DNA of 64,000 bases from Chitinophaga pendula (GCF_020386615.1 NZ_CP077769.1:3472001-3536000), one strand, 5' to 3'; positions 8,533 through 17,141 are shown, counted from the first letter of the stretch. The notes: generated from the sequence alone by a model not told the origin. Made by a program: numbers and translations.

Positions 8533-9717
8533 TCATTCGTTGGGGCTAAGCAGGGCTTTGAATTGCTGCACTGATTCGTCTGTGGGAGCGGCAAAATCCT
8601 TGATCCCTTCGATGGCTTCCTTTCCTAATAACGCGGCTCTTGCCAACATTTGTTTTTCGTAAGCTGCGATAGCGGTTTGCAGGTCCTGGTATTCGCCACT
8701 GGTGAGGCACTCGCTCAAATCCAACGCGTCCAGCATAGCGGTATTCACGCCTTCTCCTGAGGGAGGCATCAGATGTGCTGCATCGCCCAGCAGTGTCAGA
8801 TCAGGCTGTGCTTCCCACTGCTGATTTAAAGGGAAATAGTTCAGGGGTCTGGGTACGAATTGGCGGGATGCATCAAACAATGTAAAGAATACCGGGCTCC
8901 ATTGTGCGTGGGCCTCTTTCAGGTAGGCCGCCACTGCCTGGCTATCGTCAAAATCTATCCCGCAGGTGTCGACCCAATCCTCGGGATACAGGGAGGCAGC
9001 GTAGAATGTGAGTCCACCGTCGCCTCTAGGTTGTGCTGCGATGGTTTTTCCATCTCCCATGGCCATCAGGTTGGCATTGGCTAACAAGGCATATATCTCC
9101 GGACATTCGGTTTGCGGGTTATCTACTTCGCCCTGGATAATGGTAGCGCCGGAATACTTTGCTGTAATGGGTGTCAGATAGGGGCGGATCTTTGAACGAT
9201 AGCCATCTGCGCCGATCACGATATCTGCGGTGGCGATTGTACCATTTTTAAAGGTGAGTTCCCAGCGGCCGTTTAAGCGGACCATACTTATAAACTGGCT
9301 GTCCCATATTACCGTACCAGGTTGCAGGGCGTCGATCAGCATATCCCTTAGAGCGCCCCTGTCAATCTCGGGTCTGAATTGTTCATCTCCGAAGGTGACT
9401 TCTGATAACTGTCCGACTTCATCCATACATATATTGCCATCTTTATCGAGTAGCCGGTATTTGTCTGCTCCAGGCATGTAATGTGTTTTGAAAGCGTCCA
9501 TCAGCGCTGCTGCTGCCATTACTTTCAGGCCAGAATCGAAGTGCAGGTCGACGATGGCCCCCTGTACACGGGCTGACTGGTTATAATCGCGCTCATACAC
9601 CTTCACATTGGCACCTTTTAGCTGTAACAGCCGTGCCAGCGTTAACCCTCCAGGCCCTCCCCCTATGATAGCAATCGCTTTATCCTGTATTAATTGCCTA
9701 TCTTTTACTATTTGCAT
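8533..9717 (-). CDS. TetX-like FAD-dependent monooxygenase
   Basis: 394 residues, close to the length of TetX (about 388). N-terminal Rossmann FAD site AIIGGGPGGLTLARLLQLKG with the following ERD, the VQGAIVDLH segment as in TetX, ADIVIGADGYRSKIR, and the second FAD motif LLGDAAHLMPPSGEGVNTAM. The enzymes hydroxylate aromatic or polyketide substrates with NADPH and O2; TetX inactivates tetracyclines. By eye, the TetX positions Arg213 and His234, remembered as tetracycline contacts, are Asn and Thr here, while Gln192 is kept, so tetracycline need not be the substrate. An AraC regulator gene starts 78 bp upstream in the same direction. Confidence 0.9.
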   Translation of the reverse strand: MQIVKDRQLIQDKAIAIIGGGPGGLTLARLLQLKGANVKVYERDYNQSARVQGAIVDLHFDSGLKVMAAAALMDAFKTHYMPGADKYRLLDKDGNICMDEVGQLSEVTFGDEQFRPEIDRGALRDMLIDALQPGTVIWDSQFISMVRLNGRWELTFKNGTIATADIVIGADGYRSKIRPYLTPITAKYSGATIIQGEVDNPQTECPEIYALLANANLMAMGDGKTIAAQPRGDGGLTFYAASLYPEDWVDTCGIDFDDSQAVAAYLKEAHAQWSPVFFTLFDASRQFVPRPLNYFPLNQQWEAQPDLTLLGDAAHLMPPSGEGVNTAMLDALDLSECLTSGEYQDLQTAIAAYEKQMLARAALLGKEAIEGIKDFAAPTDESVQQFKALLSPNE

Positions 9718-9794
9718 TTTTATCTCTTTTTATGAGATACAAAGGAACACCTACTACCTGGCCGGGACAATGCTGATACGGAGTGAGTATAGGA

Positions 9795-10652
9795 CTATTC
9801 GAGGTTTTTGGTACGGAATACTACCGGGGTTATGCCGACCACCTTCACAAACAGGCGGGTAAAGTAGGAGTAATCATCGTAACCTAATTCTCCTGCGATC
9901 TCCTTGACAGACTTAGTGGAGTGAAAAAGCAGACGTTTTGCTTCCAAAATAACCCGCTGCTGGATATGCTGCGAAACGGGATAACCGGTGGCTGTTCTGA
10001 CACATTCATTGAGGTAGGCAGTAGATATATTAAGGGCCTTTGCATACTGACCCGGGCTTTTTACTGTCGTAAAGCTATGTTCGAGCATCGACTTAAATGA
10101 CTTGGCTACCAGCTCGAAGCGGGAATGACTATCTGCGACCTTCGCCTGTGCTACATACTGAGATATGACCAATGCAACCAGAGTATTACAGCTTTCCTTC
10201 AGGATAACGTTATAGAGCCTTTCGTGTTTCCGCTCCGTAAATTGCAGGCAGAGGTTAGCAGTGGCTGAAATAATCGCATATGTCTCCTTATCCAAGGTCA
10301 ATGTCTTCACGGGGTTGAGGTCTGCCAGGAGTCGGAGGTTATCGGGCAGCAGGTTTTCATTGGTCACGATCCAGCTGGTGAGTGCCGCCTTTTCAAAACC
10401 TATCACGCGATGGATCTGATCAGGATGTATATAGATAATAGCGGGGGCCTCTATACGATACTGCTGGAAGTCTATTTCGATATGGGTAGTGCCTTTCTCC
10501 TGTAAGATGAATACATGTCCATTGTCGCGGTGTGGCCGTTCTACCTCTTCAAATTTGGGGCTACCGTGGTGGTTTATTTTTATAATTACGATCCCCTCCC
10601 GGGTACCTGCCGGTAATGTGTTTACATGGATATGTTTGGTTTTTGAGCTCAT
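9795..10652 (-). CDS. AraC-family transcriptional regulator
   Basis: 285 residues: an N-terminal cupin-like sensing domain (about 20-110, VFILQEKGTTHIEIDFQQYR, IIYIHPDQIHRV) and a C-terminal pair of helix-turn-helix motifs (about 185-283) with the typical ending VKEIAGELGYDDYSYFTRLF and GITPVVFR. It is read towards, and ends 77 bp before, the TetX-like monooxygenase gene and is its likely local regulator. The ligand is unknown. Confidence 0.92.
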   Translation of the reverse strand: MSSKTKHIHVNTLPAGTREGIVIIKINHHGSPKFEEVERPHRDNGHVFILQEKGTTHIEIDFQQYRIEAPAIIYIHPDQIHRVIGFEKAALTSWIVTNENLLPDNLRLLADLNPVKTLTLDKETYAIISATANLCLQFTERKHERLYNVILKESCNTLVALVISQYVAQAKVADSHSRFELVAKSFKSMLEHSFTTVKSPGQYAKALNISTAYLNECVRTATGYPVSQHIQQRVILEAKRLLFHSTKSVKEIAGELGYDDYSYFTRLFVKVVGITPVVFRTKNLE

Positions 10653-10843
10653 GGTATACGCCAGGACAGTAGTCCCTGTAATAGCAGTATTTACACAAAG
10701 CTATCTAAAATCTTCTTTATAAAGTCTCTGAGGCATTTCCGCATCACTGATGTTTAACTTCAATTTAAGCGCATTTCTGCTAATTCTTACTTAGACTTTA
10801 TTTGCGAACACTTATTATCAATCAACCTAAAATTCATTACGCT

Positions 10844-11032
10844 ATGAAAAGTTTCAATTTATTTGATGTGAAAAAATTAAGCCGGTCAGAAATGAAGAAT
10901 GTTCACGGTGGTAACAGTCACTCGTCTTTTTGTGAAGTGAGTTGCAATGGCAGGTGCTTTATGGAAGGCGGCGGCATCGGCATCTGTATTTATCGAAATG
11001 ATAACTGGTGTGAGTGTGGAATAGAGGGGTAG
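10844..11032 (+). CDS. Double-glycine-leader precursor of a cysteine-rich, defensin-like peptide
   Basis: 62 codons from the ATG at 10844. An in-frame TTG-type extension upstream is possible, but MKSFNLFDVKKLSRSEMKNV is a standard Bacteroidetes natural-product leader. It ends at His-Gly-Gly (residues 21-23), the cleavage site of C39 peptidases in ABC exporters. The 39-residue core has six Cys at 30, 34, 38, 48, 56 and 58: spacing C-x3-C-x3-C-x9-C-x7-C-x-C, with Gly46 two residues before Cys48. The last five Cys fit the CS-alpha-beta (defensin) signature C-x3-C...G-x-C...C-x-C. The core has few Ser/Thr, so a lanthipeptide is unlikely. It is a single gene closed by a strong hairpin; no exporter or modifying enzyme is nearby. 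The leader is clear; the fold is inference. Confidence 0.85.
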   Translation: MKSFNLFDVKKLSRSEMKNVHGGNSHSSFCEVSCNGRCFMEGGGIGICIYRNDNWCECGIEG

Positions 11033-11051
11033 TATTCAGGTTTTTTTTGGA

Positions 11052-11079
11052 GAAAGAAGAGCCTCTTGGCTCTTCTTTC
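11052..11079 (+). terminator. Intrinsic terminator of the 10844 peptide gene
   Basis: A perfect 12-bp stem (GAAAGAAGAGCC / GGCTCTTCTTTC, loop TCTT) starts 20 bp after the peptide stop codon and is followed by a T-rich stretch (CTATTTATTCTTTT). It isolates the peptide gene as its own transcription unit. Confidence 0.8.
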
Positions 11080-11168
11080 CTATTTATTCTTTTATTGCTT
11101 TGGCTTCTATTTAGACCTTATTTGTGATGGCTTCGAAATATACAGGACCGCCTAAAACATCCACATCT

Positions 11169-11393
11169 TCAACAAACCTCATAGGATTTATCTTCGAAAA
11201 TGATCTCATTTTCGCTTTCTACCCTTCTATGATAATCTTTACTTAATCGTTGTTTAAAGGATATCCTACCATGAGTAGCCCTTACACTCATCACGTCATC
11301 GCCTTCCACCGGTAATATCGGTTTAGCTGTCTTACAATTAACAAATGGTGACTTATGAAGTTTTTCATTTATATCTTTATTCATCCAGCGCAT
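11169..11393 (-). other. Doubtful small ORF in a decayed region
   Basis: A 74-codon open frame. The same frame stays open upstream to about 11,475, so the present ATG may be internal. The composition is protein-like (MRWMNKDINEKLHKSPFVNC), but I recognise no family. Immediately upstream in another frame lies a broken helix-turn-helix gene. This may be a fragment of a former gene rather than a working one. Confidence 0.25.
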
Positions 11394-11424
11394 AAGGTGG
11401 AAATATGCGATATAGCCAATTTGC

Positions 11425-11540
11425 TCATTTTTGGTTCCAGGCAGTTTTAAAATTTGCCACCTTTGTGATGTTCAACATTTCCCGGAAGCGTTTGATGTTC
11501 CGACCTTCATGTATACGGCTATTATAGTAGTAGTACTTAT
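11425..11540 (-). pseudogene. Remnant of an XRE-type helix-turn-helix regulator
   Basis: The minus strand from about 11,540 to the stop at 11425-11427 reads ...RIHEGRNIKRFREMLNITK then VANFKTAWNQK-stop. The stretch GRNIKRFREML followed a few residues later by xWNQK is the opening of a common Bacteroidota XRE-family regulator. Here there is no start codon in frame, the Q-E-A-L-A part is garbled, and the frame ends where the family continues for roughly another 90 residues. Identification is from memory of the family consensus. Confidence 0.55.
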
Positions 11541-11636
11541 ATAGAGATCATCCGTATTTACCGCCTGCTCCTAAAGCTGATAGCCGTCGTCCACCTGATA
11601 AATGTAAGAGCACTCAGAGAAGGTTTCCCCCCTGTA

Positions 11637-11790
11637 ATGCCGCCAGGAGAAACGGTTGAGGGCCAAGCCGCGGATATAGGTAAGCTATAGGTAGCTTATA
11701 CAAGGACTACGAGATAGGTGCTGGGGAGGTGGACTTGATTGATGAAGACCTGATCAACGACGTTAGCGTCCGAAACAGTCAATGGAGAGA
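11637..11790 (+). pseudogene. Possible broken coding fragment
   Basis: From the ATG at 11637 the plus strand reads PPGETVEGQAADIGKL then stop. In another frame immediately after, it reads GSLYKDYEIGAGEVDLIDED, continuing to a stop near 11793. The two halves join at a short imperfect direct repeat (ATAGGTAAGCT / ATAGGTAGCTT), consistent with a small duplication that broke one frame. No family recognised; the rest of 11,560-11,950 shows no coding potential that I can see. Confidence 0.25.
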
Positions 11791-11955
11791 CTGATTTTTG
11801 AATTCTTCAGAGGAGTGGAATACTCTTTTTATAAAAAGTGAGGTGGGAAAGGGCGTACAAGACAGGTATTTGAGGGGTATGCGCATATGGATACCGTAAG
11901 CGAGCGGCTTTCAATCATTTTACTAAGGGAAGAGCGAGCTGGGAGTATAGCGGGT

Positions 11956-12717
11956 TCATTCTTTTAAGAGCGCATAGGAAACTACGGTATGCCGCTGGGT
12001 GGGTAAGGGCGTGTAAGGTAATAGACAAGCCAGCGGGGAGCGGTGTTTCTTTTTAAAGGATTTGCGCTTGGGGGTTGTGGGCTTTGTGATGCTGATGATA
12101 TCAGCAGCTATGTTGGCCTTTTCTCCTCCCGGGAGCCCTTTTCCTACCGCACGTACCTGTAGAGTGAGGATCAGCGTGCCCTTACCAGGCAAATCGGCTT
12201 GCAGGGATATCCCCATGAATGGCTGTTCCAGATCGATGGATTGAGTGGTGGTACTGGTACCGGTAATGCGCTGAGTGGCGAAGTCGATCCGTACGGCCAT
12301 GAGCTTGACCTCCAGGCGAGTGGCTTTCTTTATGGCGGGTAAGACCTGCATCGGGATGCGGACCTCTCCGCCCGCAGCCGTAAATGGTAATACCTGGAAG
12401 AAACGATCCAGGCCGGTATGCTGGTTGAAGCGGAAGCAGGCGATGCCCTCCGGTTGGCTACTGGCCAATACCAGCGCCTTATTGAGGCGGTTGACCAGGC
12501 TACCTTCGAAACGGATATTCAACAGTGGAGCATAGGCCTGACGGATCAGCCGGCCGCTGCGGCTGGCCACACCAAAACGACGAGCGGCAGCCTTGGTAGC
12601 CGTAGTCTGCCTGACAGCGGCGGGTCTGCTGCGGAAATAGTACACGCCGTGACGGCGGTAACCGATGACATCATTCAGCCGGCCAGTGAAGGTGAGTTTA
12701 CTCGTTTGGGTAGCCAT
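11956..12717 (-). CDS. Conserved Bacteroidota-type protein of unknown function
   Basis: 253 residues, no signal peptide and no membrane segment. The N terminus (TSKLTFTGRLNDVIGYRRHG then YYFRSRP) resembles small Bacteroidota proteins that open with a short beta-hairpin about a 'G.lgdviGyr..g.yy.Rs.P' pattern; a Thr/Ala/Arg-rich helical part follows (TTATKAAARRFGVASRSGRL). The C terminus has a basic run (KPTTPKRKSFKKKHRSP). No catalytic motif seen. It lies 75 bp upstream of the 3' end of the OMP barrel gene and faces 900 bp of decayed DNA on the other side. Function not recognised. Confidence 0.7.
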   Translation of the reverse strand: MATQTSKLTFTGRLNDVIGYRRHGVYYFRSRPAAVRQTTATKAAARRFGVASRSGRLIRQAYAPLLNIRFEGSLVNRLNKALVLASSQPEGIACFRFNQHTGLDRFFQVLPFTAAGGEVRIPMQVLPAIKKATRLEVKLMAVRIDFATQRITGTSTTTQSIDLEQPFMGISLQADLPGKGTLILTLQVRAVGKGLPGGEKANIAADIISITKPTTPKRKSFKKKHRSPLACLLPYTPLPTQRHTVVSYALLKE

Positions 12718-12792
12718 GGGGTGGGGTATTTCACTAAAGTTAACCTAAAAAGGGACACCAAACATGACTGGCACCCCTTTATCACAGCTAGA

Positions 12793-15180
12793 TTAATTGA
12801 CCCTGGTCCTCTCCTCTTCATTTCCTGCTGTCCTTTGTCTGGCGTTACTATTATTGCCCAGTTTATAGCTTACCGAGATCCTGAAACCGCGCGTATCACC
12901 ATAACTACGTACGCTGTTTTTAACCCCATTGGAATGATAAGCGATGGTGGGACGTTGTGCGTTCAGCAGGTCTTCGCCGGTAATTGTCAGCGTCAGCTTT
13001 TTATTTGCCAACAGGAACTTCACCGCGACGTCCAGCATGTGCATGTTAGAAATATGGAAAAGCTGGTACCGGCCAGGCAGCTGTACGGCATAGTTGACGC
13101 TGAAGAATAGCGACTTTGTTTTGTTTACAGTAAAGTCGTTATTACTATAGACGTAGGCGTTGTAGCCCCTGATGGATTGGATATAGCGGCTGCGGGACTT
13201 CACGCCCTGATAGTTTACATTAAAGCCGGTAAAACTATTCCACCAGGACAGGCTATTGAAGTTGTAATAAGTGGAGCATCCCAGCTGGTAGGTATTAGCA
13301 TAGTTAACGGGGGTTTGCCGTGTGATGTTAGTGGTACTATCGATGATAGACAGCTCCTGGCCAAAATTGGTGACCCTGGAATAGTAAAGGTTACTGGCCC
13401 ATTTTTGATCTTTGACATAGGACAGTTCTACATTATCTATATAAGAGGGCTTTAGAAAGGGATTGCCTTCTGAATAGAAATATGGGCTGGTACGGATGAC
13501 GAAGGGATTGAGATAGTCAAAATCCGGCCTGCGAATACGGCGGCTGTAATTGAGGGAGAAAGTGTTGTTATCATCCGGCAGGTAGGTAATATAGGCAGTC
13601 GGGAACAAGCGGATATAGTTATTAACGTTAGTCTGGTCCAGGTTTTGGGAATAACCATTCGTTTGGGTAGCTTCCATGCGTATACCCAGTTGTGTTTCCC
13701 AATGGCTGTTTATCTTCTTACTGGCGGACAGGTATGCTGCCTGGTTGTATTCCTTGTAGTTAAAGACATTGGACTGGTCCTTGTTGAATACAGGGTTGCC
13801 GGACTTATGATCGTATACGGTAAGATCGTTGCCGGTATTGGTATAGGAAACCCTGCCACCAACGGTCAGGTTTGCCCATTTATATGGGAGGGTTACATCG
13901 GCTTTAGCGGAGTAGTTGTCAATCCTGTTCCTGTTGGTATTGGTAGCAGAAAAGAATGTACCCGGGATAACGGCCTTCTGTGTACCGGCTTCATTACCGG
14001 CAAAGAACCTATAATCCTGCTTGCGATAGCTGAAAAAGTCGACGTCTATAGCAATGCTTTTGCCGGTGGAGTCCAGGGTAAGCGTGTGGTACCAGTTGAG
14101 GGAGTTCATCTGCGGTTTGTTGGCAGCGTTGACGTCGGTCATGATATAGCCTTTGTCTGCCTGAGAGTTATTATCTATGCGGGTAGTCAGCGGATTATTG
14201 GCCGAGGTGCGGTCGGTGAAGCTGCCGAGGTATTTCACACCTGTCGTCCATTTACTGGTCAGCTTATAGTCGATACCCAGGCTGGCACTCAGCACGTCGC
14301 TTTTTGATCTGTTAGTGATTGCTTGTCTCCAACGTTCCTGCGGATAAAATATCTGTTCGACGGAGGTGGTGCGTAACTGTTGTTGTCCTTTACTCAGGGA
14401 TGCCTGTAGTGAGAGTGCCCCGTAGTTGAAGCCGAACTGCGCTTGTCCGTTAAACCCGCTGTAGGTCTTTTGGGTGTATGTGCCCCCGATATTGGCATTC
14501 CAGGCGTTGGGCCTGGCCTTCTTGAGATTGATATTGATCAACCCGTTGTTGCCTTCTGCTTGGTATTGTGACGGAGGGGTCGCTATGACTTCTATGCTTT
14601 TGATGTTATCTGCCGGGATGGACTTCAGGAAGGTAGTGAGGTCGTCCTGGGACATCCTTTGCAACCGGCCGTCTACCATCACCAGCACTTCCCCTTTGCC
14701 TACGATGGAGACATTATCATTCTGTACCCTTACTCCGGGGGTCGCTTTGAGAGCGTCCATAGCGGTGCCACCGGTCGGCACGATCGCGTTTTCTACGTTA
14801 AAGACGAGGCGGTCAACCTTCTGCTCTACCAGCCTTTTGCCGGCAGTGACGGTGATCCCTTGCAGGTCGGTAGCTTCCTGTATCTCTATAGTGCCGAGGT
14901 CCAGGTCTGCGGACAACACGATTTCTTTGTAGACTACCTCTTTTCCGAAGTGGGAAACACGCATCCGGTAGTTACCGGCGGGGGCTTTTAACAAGAAATG
15001 TCCCAGGCTGTCTGATACGGTCTGCTGCAACGGGCCTGTTTCGCCTTTGAATAGTCCGATATATAAAAATTCTACGGGTGTGTTACGTTGGTTCCTCACC
15101 GTTCCTTTGATGGAAAACTGCTGGGCGGACAGGCCGATATGGGATAGGAGTGTAGCCAGTAAAAGTAAAAGGTGCTTCAT
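12793..15180 (-). CDS. Outer membrane beta-barrel receptor (CarboxypepD_reg plus plug plus OMP_b-brl type)
   Basis: 795 residues with a signal peptide (MKHLLLLLATLLSHIGLSA). A carboxypeptidase-regulatory-like domain (about 22-105) is followed by a TonB plug (about 120-220: TAMDALKATPGVRVQNDNVS, VLVMVDGRLQRMS, NIKSIEVIATPPSQYQAEGN, GLININLKK) and a barrel with the conserved SLNYSRRIRRPDFDYLNPF segment of the outer membrane beta-barrel family. It lacks an STN domain. It is divergent (137 bp) from a LytS-type kinase/LytTR regulator pair. The same pairing recurs at 22-26.5 kb, so regulation of the barrel by that pair is likely. Ligand unknown. Confidence 0.93.
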   Translation of the reverse strand: MKHLLLLLATLLSHIGLSAQQFSIKGTVRNQRNTPVEFLYIGLFKGETGPLQQTVSDSLGHFLLKAPAGNYRMRVSHFGKEVVYKEIVLSADLDLGTIEIQEATDLQGITVTAGKRLVEQKVDRLVFNVENAIVPTGGTAMDALKATPGVRVQNDNVSIVGKGEVLVMVDGRLQRMSQDDLTTFLKSIPADNIKSIEVIATPPSQYQAEGNNGLININLKKARPNAWNANIGGTYTQKTYSGFNGQAQFGFNYGALSLQASLSKGQQQLRTTSVEQIFYPQERWRQAITNRSKSDVLSASLGIDYKLTSKWTTGVKYLGSFTDRTSANNPLTTRIDNNSQADKGYIMTDVNAANKPQMNSLNWYHTLTLDSTGKSIAIDVDFFSYRKQDYRFFAGNEAGTQKAVIPGTFFSATNTNRNRIDNYSAKADVTLPYKWANLTVGGRVSYTNTGNDLTVYDHKSGNPVFNKDQSNVFNYKEYNQAAYLSASKKINSHWETQLGIRMEATQTNGYSQNLDQTNVNNYIRLFPTAYITYLPDDNNTFSLNYSRRIRRPDFDYLNPFVIRTSPYFYSEGNPFLKPSYIDNVELSYVKDQKWASNLYYSRVTNFGQELSIIDSTTNITRQTPVNYANTYQLGCSTYYNFNSLSWWNSFTGFNVNYQGVKSRSRYIQSIRGYNAYVYSNNDFTVNKTKSLFFSVNYAVQLPGRYQLFHISNMHMLDVAVKFLLANKKLTLTITGEDLLNAQRPTIAYHSNGVKNSVRSYGDTRGFRISVSYKLGNNSNARQRTAGNEEERTRVN

Positions 15181-15295
15181 GCGTTGTCAATTAAATGTTG
15201 CACAAAACAATATGGAATAGGCGCGTTTAACTACTTTTATCGACAAACCCCTGCCGTTTTTCTACGAACCCGGATTCATATCTTCTTAAAAATGA

Positions 15296-15303
15296 TAGTT
15301 TTG
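15296..15303 (+). promoter_or_regulatory. Candidate -7 box of the kinase gene
   Basis: TAGTTTTG matches the Bacteroidetes -7 consensus TAnnTTTG and ends 14 bp before the kinase ATG at 15318. No clear TTTG -33 element is at the right distance, so this is a weak call. Confidence 0.35.
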
Positions 15304-15317
15304 TAAAAAACGATCTG

Positions 15318-16343
15318 ATGCTATACCAGGGGACTTTATCGAGGAAGAAGGAACTGATCATACATCTGCTATTCTGGCTGCTGGCAGCGTACTTTACCTT
15401 TGTGAAGAATCCCTTCCATGCGCAGTTGTTTGTACCGGATCTGTTTTATACGACCTATGTCGTTGTGTTCATGGGTACCTTTTATTTCCATTATCTACTG
15501 GTGATGAAACAGGTGTTCCGGAGGTTCGCGTGGAGTAGATTGCTGGCGGGCCTATTCATCTCTTACCTGTTCTTTACCGGTTTGCGCTGGCTGACGGAGC
15601 AGGTAATTACGGACTGGTTGTTTAACAGGGTGAACTACACGGAGACGACGTTTCTGAACTATATGCTCGACAACATGCATTATAGCAGTATGCCTATCCT
15701 GTTTAGTTCTTTTCTCTGGTTTGGCATCTATTCGGTGCGGCTCCTGGAATACAATAAGGCTATCCTGGAGGAAAATAAAAATACAGAGATCAAGTTCCTG
15801 AAGGCACAGATCAATCCTCATTTCATTTTCAATACTCTCAATAACATCTATGCGATGATCTATTTTCAATCGGATAAATCATTGCTGGCGGTTGAAAAGC
15901 TCAGCCAGATCATGCGGTTCAGCACGTATGAGTCCCAAAAGGAGCGGATAAAATTGCAGGATGAGGTCAACTATATTAAAGCTTATATAGAGCTGGAGCA
16001 GCTGCGGCATCCTGAAGGGGGTACGGTCAACTTCACTTCAGGCGTTGAAAACGACTATATGGAAGTGCCTCCCTATATACTGTCTCCACTGGTAGAAAAT
16101 GCGCTGAAACATGGGATATTATCAGCTGAAGCTTCTATTAATATGTGGCTCGACACAGACGGGGAGCAATTGCGCTTTCGTGTTGACAATGAAATGGGTG
16201 TACAGAAAAAGGATAAGTTGGGCGGAATTGGCCTGGACAATCTAAAAAAGCGGCTTGAGATCTATTATCCTGGCTGTCACCAACTACAATTAAAGACGGA
16301 GCATAACCGGTTTATCGCTGAGCTGTCAATCAAAATAGCATGA
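15318..16343 (+). CDS. LytS/YehU-type sensor histidine kinase
   Basis: 341 residues. Four hydrophobic segments occupy about residues 13-145 with little periplasmic loop. The His_kinase (PF06580-type) domain then has the phosphoacceptor region KAQINPHFIFNTLNNIYAMI (His near 170), the N-box LVENALKHG and the G-box GGIGLDNLKKRLEIYYPG. The stop overlaps the regulator start by 4 bp (ATGA), so the two are translationally coupled. Divergent from the OMP barrel gene. A sensor with almost no extracytoplasmic domain, like kinases that sense peptides or hydrophobic cues within the membrane; the signal is unknown. Confidence 0.94.
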   Translation: MLYQGTLSRKKELIIHLLFWLLAAYFTFVKNPFHAQLFVPDLFYTTYVVVFMGTFYFHYLLVMKQVFRRFAWSRLLAGLFISYLFFTGLRWLTEQVITDWLFNRVNYTETTFLNYMLDNMHYSSMPILFSSFLWFGIYSVRLLEYNKAILEENKNTEIKFLKAQINPHFIFNTLNNIYAMIYFQSDKSLLAVEKLSQIMRFSTYESQKERIKLQDEVNYIKAYIELEQLRHPEGGTVNFTSGVENDYMEVPPYILSPLVENALKHGILSAEASINMWLDTDGEQLRFRVDNEMGVQKKDKLGGIGLDNLKKRLEIYYPGCHQLQLKTEHNRFIAELSIKIA

Positions 16344-17038
16344 GGAAAAGAATTAACTGTATCATACTGGACGACGAGCCATTTGCTGTAAGACTGCTGG
16401 CAGACTATGCCTCCAAAGTGCCGCAGCTGCACCTGCTATATGCAGACACTGATGTATATAAAGCAATGGAGGTATTAAAAAGTGAGGAAGTAGACCTGGT
16501 ATTCCTGGATATACAGATGCCGCAGCTGACGGGTATCGAGCTGATGCAGCTTTTTAATCAAAAACACAATTTCATTATTACCTCGGCCTACCCGGAGTAT
16601 GCGTTAGAAGCCTACCAGTTTCATGTGGTGGACTATCTGCTGAAACCGATCACCTTTAACCGCTTTTACCAGAGTATCGAGAAATATACCCGCTGGCAGC
16701 AGTCCTTTCACAGTGAGGAGACCGATGACACCCTGTTTGTCAAAGCGGACCGGAAACATTACAAGATCGCGCCTGATTCCATTCTGTATATAGAGGGACT
16801 GAAAGATTACATACGTATCCATACCAACAGCGAAAAGATCATGGTATTGGAGAATATGAAGGACATCCTGGAGAAACTACCGCAGCGGCAGTTTGTGCGG
16901 ATACATCGCTCTTACATTATCCCCCTTAGTAAGATCAAGGTGATCGAAGGCAACCAGATACAGCTGACCGACGGCACCTTACTGCCTATCGGGGAGACTT
17001 ACCGTAAGCTGGTGAGTGAGTGGGTAGAGCGGAAGTAG
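16340..17038 (+). CDS. LytTR-family response regulator
   Basis: 232 residues. The receiver domain (1-115) has the acidic pair LDDEP, the phospho-acceptor Asp in VFLDIQMPQLTG and the YLLKP lysine. The C-terminal LytTR DNA-binding domain (about 130-230) has VKADRKHYKIAPDSILYIEG, KDYIRIHT and QFVRIHRSYIIPLSKI. It overlaps the kinase gene by 4 bp. Close in sequence and layout to the regulator at 22216. LytTR proteins bind direct repeats; the natural target may be the divergent OMP promoter, which is inference. Confidence 0.95.
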   Translation: MRKRINCIILDDEPFAVRLLADYASKVPQLHLLYADTDVYKAMEVLKSEEVDLVFLDIQMPQLTGIELMQLFNQKHNFIITSAYPEYALEAYQFHVVDYLLKPITFNRFYQSIEKYTRWQQSFHSEETDDTLFVKADRKHYKIAPDSILYIEGLKDYIRIHTNSEKIMVLENMKDILEKLPQRQFVRIHRSYIIPLSKIKVIEGNQIQLTDGTLLPIGETYRKLVSEWVERK

Positions 17039-17082
17039 CGCCGGATACACCGGAGAGGTCCGTTATTTCGGATTCTTACAAT

Positions 17083-17110
17083 TTTGAGCCGGTTGGTGGC
17101 TTTAGTTTTG
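17083..17110 (+). promoter_or_regulatory. Candidate Bacteroidetes-type promoter of the SRPBCC gene
   Basis: TTTG at 17083-17086 and TAGTTTTG at 17103-17110 resemble the -33/-7 pair TTTG/TAnnTTTG, separated by 16 bp (usual about 19). The start codon lies 31 bp downstream. Confidence 0.4.
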
Positions 17111-17141
17111 CTTTATCAAATCAATCAAAAAACAAGCAACC

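Noticed and set aside
10802..11032. Upstream in-frame extension of the first GG-leader peptide
   Set aside because: The 14 extra residues are not leader-like; MKSFNLFD is a typical start, so 10844 is preferred.
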